Shown: in pieces, positions 30,720 through 35,863 of the stretch
How positions within the stretch are numbered: the stretch's first letter is position 1
Layout: each line of letters opens with the position of its first letter
DNA from: an uncultured Oscillospiraceae bacterium
GTDB lineage: Bacteria > Bacillota > Clostridia > Oscillospirales > Acutalibacteraceae
Direction of reading: 5' to 3'
DNA length: 35,863 bases
NCBI GenBank assembly: GCA_948471095.1
Contig: CAOKRG010000024.1
Coordinates: 1 to 35,863, forward strand
Program-made: the position numbers and the translations under genes
The notes under the pieces: generated by a model
The model's database searches: none
The model's input: the letters and a program-made list of their open reading frames with translations, nothing else
What the model was told of the DNA's origin: nothing

Positions 30720-32411
30720 TTACTCCACTAGGTGGGCTTCCGTCCAGGCGAAGGTCGCTTCGCACACGTCCTTCACACAACCCTCGTCAATGGGCGAGCG
30801 CAGGCCTACCGCATGGGCCAGGTCAATAAAGGTCTTGGTCCCGCCCAGACGCACAAAGGCCATGTACTTCTCCCAGGCCTTGGCCCGGTCCTCCAGCGAA
30901 AGGGCGAAGAACTGCAAGCTCATCACCTGGGCCAGGCAGTAGTCGATGTAGTAGAAGGGGCTCTGGTAGATGTGCGTCTGCCGCTGCCAGCCCGCGCCCC
31001 GGCCATAGAAGGGCAGGCCCTCCATGTCCAGATAGGGCCGGTAGAGCCTTTCCAGCCGGGCCCAGGTCTGGTTGCGCTCCTCCGGGGTCATCTCCGGGCG
31101 GCTGTAGACTTCGTGCTGGAAGTGGTCTACCAGACAGCCGTAGGGGATAAAGGTCAAAGCGTCCTCCGCGTGGGAGAGCTCATACTTGTCCGTCATGGGG
31201 CCAAAGAACAGGTGGTGCCAGGGGGCGGTCAAAAACTCCATGCTCATGGAGTGGGTCTCCGCGCCCTCCATGGTGGGCCAGCGGTTGGCAGAGATATCGA
31301 TGGTGCGGGTGGCAATGTAGTCGGCAAAAGCGTGGCCCGCCTCGTGGGTCAGCACGTCCACGTCGCCGCTGGTGCCGTTGAAGTTGGAGAAGATGAAGGG
31401 GTACTTATAGTCCGGCAGGCTGGTGCAGTACCCGCCGGGAGCCTTGCCCTCCTTGGCCAGCACGTCGAAAAGCTCGTTGTCCAGCATCAGGCCGATGAAT
31501 TCCCCAGTCTCCTGGGAGAGCTCATGGTACATCTTTTTCCCCGCGGCCATAATCTCGTCGGGCGTGCCCTGGGGCTTGGCGGAGCCGTCCTTGAACATAA
31601 TGGGGTCGTCATAGAGCTTGAAGCCGTCCAGCCCCAGGCGCTCCTGCTGGCGGGCCTTGACCTTTACGGTCAGGGGCACCAGGTCCCGGACTACCTGCTG
31701 GCGGAAGCTGTCCAGGTCCTCCGGGGTATAGCAGTTGCGGCCCATGCGCAGAAAGCCCAGGGGCACGTAGTTCTCAAAGCCCAGCTTTCTGGCCTGCTCG
31801 GTGCGGTTCTTTACCAGCTTGTCATAAATCTCATCGAACTCAGCCCGGTGCTGGTCGAAGAACCCGCCCTCGGCCTCCATGGCCGCCTTGCGGACCGCCC
31901 GGTCCGGGTCCTGCTTATAGGGCCCCAGCTGGGCGATGGTCAGGGTCTTGCCCATAAACTCGATGCGGGCGCTGGCGTACAGCTTCTGATACTCGGTGGA
32001 AAGCCGGTTCTCCTCCTGCATCAGGGGGATGATCTCCGGGGAGAAGGACTTGAGATCCAGTTCGATGTTTTTAAACAGCAGGCTGCCCAGCTCCTTCTCC
32101 AGCTCCGGCCGGAAGGGGGAGTGGAACAGGGCCTTTTTAAACTCCTGCTCCTTCTCTGAGAGAAGGGGGTACTGCTCGTTCCAGAACTCGTCCTCCCCGC
32201 TGTAAAAGGGGTCCCGGGTGTCCACCGTGTGGCGGATGGCGGCGATGGAGGCGGCGGTGCTGATGTGGCTGCTAAGTTCCTCCTCCTCCTTAAAGACGGC
32301 CAACTGCTCTCCGGCGGAGGCGGCGGCCTTCAGCCGGGCGGTGAGCTGGTCCATCTGGGCCAATAGGGCGGGCATATCGGGGCGGGTATAGGGCATTTCG
32401 GAAAACTTCAT
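30720..32411 (-). CDS. M3 family oligoendopeptidase
   Basis: The 563-residue protein is a zinc metallopeptidase of family M3 (oligoendopeptidase F group) that cleaves short peptides in the cytoplasm. The zinc motif is HEAGH at 356-360 within VDVLTHEAGHAFADYIA. The third ligand Glu is in the MEGAETHSMSMEFL helix about 25 residues later. An all-helical N-terminal lobe and a YHELSQETGEFI segment fit the family. There is no signal peptide. AAAGGAG lies upstream of the ATG at 32411. It has its own promoter and runs convergently with addB and the small membrane gene. Confidence 0.92.
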   Translation of the reverse strand: MKFSEMPYTRPDMPALLAQMDQLTARLKAAASAGEQLAVFKEEEELSSHISTAASIAAIRHTVDTRDPFYSGEDEFWNEQYPLLSEKEQEFKKALFHSPFRPELEKELGSLLFKNIELDLKSFSPEIIPLMQEENRLSTEYQKLYASARIEFMGKTLTIAQLGPYKQDPDRAVRKAAMEAEGGFFDQHRAEFDEIYDKLVKNRTEQARKLGFENYVPLGFLRMGRNCYTPEDLDSFRQQVVRDLVPLTVKVKARQQERLGLDGFKLYDDPIMFKDGSAKPQGTPDEIMAAGKKMYHELSQETGEFIGLMLDNELFDVLAKEGKAPGGYCTSLPDYKYPFIFSNFNGTSGDVDVLTHEAGHAFADYIATRTIDISANRWPTMEGAETHSMSMEFLTAPWHHLFFGPMTDKYELSHAEDALTFIPYGCLVDHFQHEVYSRPEMTPEERNQTWARLERLYRPYLDMEGLPFYGRGAGWQRQTHIYQSPFYYIDYCLAQVMSLQFFALSLEDRAKAWEKYMAFVRLGGTKTFIDLAHAVGLRSPIDEGCVKDVCEATFAWTEAHLVE

Positions 32412-32443
32412 GAATTAAGCTCCTTTCATATGGTGCTGGGTTA

Positions 32444-32473
32444 ATCATACCCCCTGGACCGCGCTCCCGTCAA
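32444..32473 (-). promoter_or_regulatory. Promoter of the M3 peptidase gene
   Basis: Minus strand TTGACG (32468-32473), 18 bp, TATGAT (32444-32449), about 33 bp upstream of the start codon. Confidence 0.7.
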
Positions 32474-32479
32474 GACAAA

Positions 32480-32757
32480 AATTGGCAAAGGAAAAAACAT
32501 ATAAAGTTCATGGGGAGTTCAGAGTTTTTTCACATTTATGGGGTATTATAAGAACGTGGCCGGCAGGACCACGCAAGAACTCTTTTTTTCATCATATCCT
32601 CATTTTAACTCCTTACTTCCTCTTTGGAGGCCGTACCCCTCGGGGTGCGGCCTTCAAGCTTTATGTAGGCGCGGGAACGCTGGACGGGCGGAAAGCGGGC
32701 CGCCTCCATGCTCTCCACCGCGTCCCCGCCTATGAATACAGGTTCTTAGACGCCGGC
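32480..32757. other. Gene-free hairpin-containing intergenic region
   Basis: No convincing reading frame. A TATTATA box near 32549 is followed by CGTGG-N9-CCACG (about 32555-32573) and GAACTC with seven T (about 32577-32590); that GAACTC can also pair with GAGTTC at 32515. Further on, GGCCG-ACCCC/GGGGT-CGGCC forms a hairpin at about 32628-32651. It could encode a short untranslated RNA, but the promoter is not strong. A 14-bp string shared with 8702-8715 (inverted) lies at 32733-32746. Confidence 0.35.
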
Positions 32758-32759
32758 GT

Positions 32760-33728
32760 TTAGAAGATGTAGCGTGCGCCGGTTTTGTAGGCCTCATAGG
32801 CGCCTGCCATAAACTTGGTCAGGGCCACCGCGTCCTCCACGCCGTTGGGGGCCTCCCCGCCGTCGATGCACGCGTCGATCCACGCGTCGATGGGCATGGG
32901 GTCCGCCTCGGGCAGGTCCGTAAAGGGAACCAGCTTGCCGCCGGTCTCCTGGCAGCTGTACTCCAGCATGTTGTTGTGGACCATCAAAGATCCCTCCGTG
33001 CCGCTCATCTCCAGCACGTAGGGCATGCCGGTGGTCACAAAGCCGGTCTCGGACACGCCGATGGCCCCGTCCGCAAACTCGATGACGGACACCGCGTTGT
33101 CCTCCACGGGCTTGCCGGTCACCTGGGTGAACAGGGAGACGATGGACTTGGGCTCGCCCATGAACCAGTTGAGGGTGTACATGGGGTGGGCCCCCAGGTC
33201 CATCATGGCCCCGCCGCCGGTCTGGGCCGCGTCATAGAAGTGGGGCGGAAGCCAGCCGGCGGTGCTGCCGTTGTGGGCGTCCCGGACCCGGGCATAGGTG
33301 ATTTTCCCCAGCTTGCCGCTTTCCACCAGGACCTTGGCGGCTTTCAGGGTGGGCCAGGTCTTGTGGGGGTAGGAGATGGTGAACTTCACGCCGCGCTCCT
33401 TCACGGCGGCGGCAATGGCCTGGGCGTCCTCGTTGGTAAAGGCCAGGACCTTCTCGGTGAAGATGTGCTTTCCGGCCTTGGCGGCGGCCATGAGCACCTC
33501 CGGGTGCTGGCAGGTGGCCGTGGTGACCTGCACGCCCTCAATGGAGGGGTCGGCCCAGATGGCGGACAGGTCCGGCTGGAAGGGGACCCCCAGCTTTTGG
33601 GCGGTCTCCTGGCCCCGGGCGGGGTCGTCGTCCCACAGGCAGCAGAGCTCGGAACGGGGGTTTTTCTGAATGGCGGTGGCATACTCCATGGTGTGGACGT
33701 GCCAGGCGCCGACAGCGGCTATTTTCAT
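32760..33728 (-). CDS. Gfo/Idh/MocA family oxidoreductase
   Basis: The 322-residue protein has an N-terminal Rossmann fold (MKIAAVGAWHVHTMEYATAI; the usual GxGxxG reads GAWHVH). The dinucleotide-domain core HIFTEKVLAF corresponds to the EKP motif, with Val in place of Pro. The C-terminal alpha/beta domain has GGGAMMDLGAHPMYTLNWFM, whose DLGxH carries the likely catalytic histidine. Family members oxidise or epimerise sugars and cyclitols with NAD(P); the substrate is unknown. I prefer the ATG at 33728, nine bases after AAAGGA, over one three codons earlier. The weak glycine motif suggests a divergent cofactor site. Monocistronic. Confidence 0.88.
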   Translation of the reverse strand: MKIAAVGAWHVHTMEYATAIQKNPRSELCCLWDDDPARGQETAQKLGVPFQPDLSAIWADPSIEGVQVTTATCQHPEVLMAAAKAGKHIFTEKVLAFTNEDAQAIAAAVKERGVKFTISYPHKTWPTLKAAKVLVESGKLGKITYARVRDAHNGSTAGWLPPHFYDAAQTGGGAMMDLGAHPMYTLNWFMGEPKSIVSLFTQVTGKPVEDNAVSVIEFADGAIGVSETGFVTTGMPYVLEMSGTEGSLMVHNNMLEYSCQETGGKLVPFTDLPEADPMPIDAWIDACIDGGEAPNGVEDAVALTKFMAGAYEAYKTGARYIF

Positions 33729-33770
33729 GGCGGACATTCCTTTCTAAAGGGAGTTTTATCGGACAGCACC

Positions 33771-33799
33771 AGTGTACACCACTTAGATGGAAAGCGCAA
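33771..33799 (-). promoter_or_regulatory. Probable promoter of the oxidoreductase gene
   Basis: Minus strand TTGCGC (33794-33799), 17 bp, TACACT (33771-33776), about 40 bp upstream of the start codon. Confidence 0.5.
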
Positions 33800-33854
33800 G
33801 GGGGGAAGGGGAATTTTTCCCGGCAGGGCGCGGGCCCGAATTTTTAGGATGATC

Positions 33855-34015
33855 GGGAGTGTCCAAAGGGCGTTGATATAGAAGTGTTAGAAGGCCTCCG
33901 GCGGCTTAGGGACGTTGTCCCTAAGAACCCTACCACCTTTGAAAAGGTGGACGAAACTTTTACTATTGCGCTTAGGGAGCTTTTTCTGTATAAAACACGC
34001 ACTTGGCCACTCCCC
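33855..34015. mobile_element. 161-bp MITE with perfect 8-bp target duplication
   Basis: The element begins GGGAGTGTCCAAAGGGCG and ends CGCACTTGGCCACTCCCC. It is flanked by GGATGATC on both sides (33847-33854 and 34016-34023), a perfect 8-bp target duplication. There is no coding frame. It contains CTTAGGGAC-GTT-GTCCCTAAG (33905-33925), CCACCTT-TGAA-AAGGTGG (33933-33950) and the shared block ACGAAACTTTTACTATTGCG. The ends match 21121-21629. It sits just upstream of the murT promoter element. Confidence 0.85.
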
Positions 34016-34030
34016 GGATGATCCGTCCGG

Positions 34031-34134
34031 TTGACGCGGCCTCCCGCCTGTGATATAATGTACGCGAGGCGTACATTCGGAGTTTTTGCCTCGCAAAAAT
34101 CCGGCGATAACTCCATGTGGATTTATGATAGAAT
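34031..34134 (+). promoter_or_regulatory. Palindromic promoter-leader element, copy D (upstream of murT)
   Basis: TTGACG (34031-34036), 17 bp, TATAAT (34054-34059) with TG extension, the best promoter of the four copies. The palindrome TGTACGC-GAG-GCGTACA (34059-34075) starts on the last -10 base. Outer arms GGAGTTTTTGCC and GGCGATAACTCC can pair around TCGCAAAAATCC, and TTTTTGC-CTC-GCAAAAA is an alternative inner hairpin. A second -10 (TAGAAT, 34129-34134) lies 90 bp before the murT start. Confidence 0.75.
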
Positions 34135-34224
34135 AAGGTCATAGTGGATTGCGGCGGGCAGGGCCGCGCCTTTTTCCTCCCGCCAGCGCCGCAAGCCGCA
34201 GTCTATGGATTGGAGCCTCTCCTT

Positions 34225-35577
34225 ATGAAACGGAATTTCTCTTTTTATCTGGCCCTCTTTGTCTCCAAGCTCTCCATCTTGGCCCTGCGCCTTGTAGGGC
34301 GCAAGGGCACCAACCTGCCCGGCGGCTGCGCCATCTTCCTGTGCAGGGACTTTCTGGGCCGCATGCCCCGCCCCAAGACCGTCATCGGCATTACGGGCAC
34401 CAACGGCAAGACCACCGTGGCCAACCTAGTGGAGGACGTGCTGGACCTCTGCGGCGTCCCCTACTGCTGCAACCGCACCGGCTCCAATGTGGACACGGGC
34501 GTGGCCTCCGCCCTCATTGCCAGCTCCGACTGGCTGGGCCGGCCCAAAAAGGACTTGGCCGTCTTTGAGCTGGACGAGCGCAGCTCCAACCTTTCCATGC
34601 CCTATATCAAGCCCGACCTGCTGCTGTGCACCAACATTTTCCGAGACTCTTACAAGCGCAACGCCCACCCGGAGTTCATTGTGGACGTGCTGAACCGCTA
34701 CATCCCCGACGGGGTGAAGCTCATTTTAAACGCGGACGACCTGATGTGCGCCTCCCTGAAGCCGGACAACCCCCGGGTCTATTTCTCCATCGCCCGCCAG
34801 CCGGAGGACGGCCAGGGCAGCGAAAACATCGTGCAGGACGTGCGGAGCTGCCCCCGCTGCGGCGCGGCGCTGGAGTGGGACTTCCGCCGCTACCACCACA
34901 TCGGCCGGGCCCGGTGCCCCGCCTGCGGCTTCGCCTCCCCCCAGGGGGATTACACCGCCGCCGTCCTGGAGGAGGACCGGATGCTGGTGGAGATGGGCGG
35001 ACAGGCCCACCCCTTCCCCCTGGCCGACCGGCGGCTGATCAACGTGTACAACTCCCTGGCAGCCGTGGCCCTGCTGCGGGAGTTCGGCCTGGAGCCGGAG
35101 GCCATTTCCCAGGCAATGGCCCAGACGGGCATCAGCGCCACGCGCTTTTTGGAGGAGGAGGCCAACGGCCGCAAGGTGATTCTGCACCTGGCCAAGGGCC
35201 AGAACCCGGTGGCCTGCTCCCGGGCCTTCCAGAACATTCGGGACTATCCGGGGAAGAAAGCCGCCATCCTGTTTTTGGACGACTACTTTGACGCGGCCCA
35301 CACCGTGGAGAACACCGCCTGGTATTATGACGCGGACTTCGAATTTTTGGCGGACGATTCCGTTGTACAGATCATCGCCGCCGGAGCCCGCCACTGGGAC
35401 GTATACCTGCGCCTGCTCATGGCCGGGGTCCAGCCGGAGCGGGCGGAGCACCTGCGGGACACCGCCCAGGCGGCGGACCTGCTGGCCCCAGAAGCGGACG
35501 CGGTGTTCATCCTATACGACGTATACACCATCGACCTAGCCAACAAAGTAAAATCCAGCGTGACGCTGGACACCTAG
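34225..35577 (+). CDS. murT: MurT-type Mur ligase (lipid II isoglutaminyl synthase subunit)
   Basis: The 450-residue protein matches MurT, which with the glutaminase GatD amidates the alpha-carboxyl of D-glutamate in lipid II peptidoglycan precursor at the membrane. The Mur ligase P-loop is GTNGKTT (58-64). A four-cysteine zinc ribbon is inserted in the central domain (Cys209 and Cys212 in CPRCG, Cys231 and Cys234 in CPACG), as in MurT. The C-terminal DUF1727-like domain contains FLDDYFDAAHT. I chose the ATG at 34225 (GGAG upstream) over the frame from 34144. The last codons (SSVTLDT) lie in a hairpin repeat. No gatD is seen in the 286 bp to the window end. Confidence 0.9.
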   Translation: MKRNFSFYLALFVSKLSILALRLVGRKGTNLPGGCAIFLCRDFLGRMPRPKTVIGITGTNGKTTVANLVEDVLDLCGVPYCCNRTGSNVDTGVASALIASSDWLGRPKKDLAVFELDERSSNLSMPYIKPDLLLCTNIFRDSYKRNAHPEFIVDVLNRYIPDGVKLILNADDLMCASLKPDNPRVYFSIARQPEDGQGSENIVQDVRSCPRCGAALEWDFRRYHHIGRARCPACGFASPQGDYTAAVLEEDRMLVEMGGQAHPFPLADRRLINVYNSLAAVALLREFGLEPEAISQAMAQTGISATRFLEEEANGRKVILHLAKGQNPVACSRAFQNIRDYPGKKAAILFLDDYFDAAHTVENTAWYYDADFEFLADDSVVQIIAAGARHWDVYLRLLMAGVQPERAEHLRDTAQAADLLAPEADAVFILYDVYTIDLANKVKSSVTLDT

Positions 35578-35863
35578 CGGTGGGCACACGCGCGCCAGCG
35601 TGACGCTGGACCCGCACGCGCGTGCTGGCGGTAGGGTATCGGCAAGTTGAGCCGCCCGCGAAGAGGTTGGGCGCGAGGCCGCAAGTTTGCCTCGACCTAA
35701 GGGAAAACGGCCAGCCTCAAACCGAGCGCACAGCCAGCGCCTCCCACCCCACCCCAGCGTGACGCTGGACCCACACGCGCGTGCTGGCGGTGGGGTATCG
35801 GTAAGTCAAGCCGCCCGCGAAGAGGTTGGGCGCGAGGCCGCAAGTTTGCCTCGACCTAAGGGA
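35555..35863. repeat. Tandem repeat array beginning inside the murT 3' end
   Basis: The hairpin CCAGCG-TGA-CGCTGG occurs three times: 35555-35569 (inside murT), 35595-35609 and 35754-35768. The last two open a 110-bp unit (35595-35704 and 35754-35863) that differs at 5 positions and repeats with a period of 159 bp. Each unit also has CGAGGC-N9-GCCTCG. The 49-bp spacer contains CAAACCGAGCGCACAGCC, related to the repeats at 26206 and 26325. The window ends exactly at the end of the second unit, so the array may continue. Confidence 0.85.

Noticed and set aside
35595-35863. Possible CRISPR or plasmid iteron array at the window end
   Set aside because: Units are 110 bp with a 49-bp spacer, much longer than CRISPR repeats, and no replication gene is nearby on that side.

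Overview
The window looks like a chromosomal segment of a high-GC, endospore-forming Clostridia member, most likely Oscillospiraceae (Flavonifractor/Lawsonibacter-like). This is inferred from spoIIR, addB, a DUF1836 protein, a pcrA-type helicase, a MurT-type ligase and strongly GC-biased third codon positions. No taxonomic search was possible.

Layout. 1-2220: a graveyard of mobile-element pieces (frameshifted replication initiator fused to an AraC tail, unidentified minus-strand fragments, a 21-codon tnpV stub, a serine recombinase lacking its catalytic serine) around an intact tRNA-Leu(GAG) with its own promoter and terminator. 2364-6129: sodium:solute symporter, HAD hydrolase/DUF1836 operon and a membrane-anchored XRE regulator. 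6318-8699: SF1 helicase. 9149-13779: four-gene operon of nitrilase-family hydrolase, GNAT acetyltransferase and a heterodimeric ABC exporter. 14178-15680: exported SLH/transglutaminase-like protein. 16005-17006: GH130 phosphorylase. 17425-22160 (minus): MarR regulator plus a second heterodimeric ABC exporter. 22394-24302 (minus): two-component system. 24841-29842: DUF212 protein, spoIIR, addB. 30094-30312: a small membrane protein inside a large inverted repeat. 30720-33728 (minus): M3 peptidase and Gfo/Idh/MocA oxidoreductase. 34225-35577: murT.

The genes are mostly ordinary; the intergenic DNA is not. Two layers recur. (1) A promoter-leader element at four places (upstream of the helicase, the SLH protein, the response regulator and murT). 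Each has a -35/-10 pair with a 17-bp spacer; the -10 runs directly into the palindrome TGTACGC-N3-GCGTACA. In three copies a hairpin region and a second extended -10 follow. (2) Several families of small non-autonomous elements with terminal inverted repeats, in two cases with visible target duplications. They are built from short hairpins whose arm sequence differs between copies while the loop and surroundings stay the same. Such repeats form or adjoin the 3' ends of at least three genes: one ABC subunit, addB and murT. I consider these hairpin-cassette elements and the palindromic promoter element the most likely undescribed biology here.
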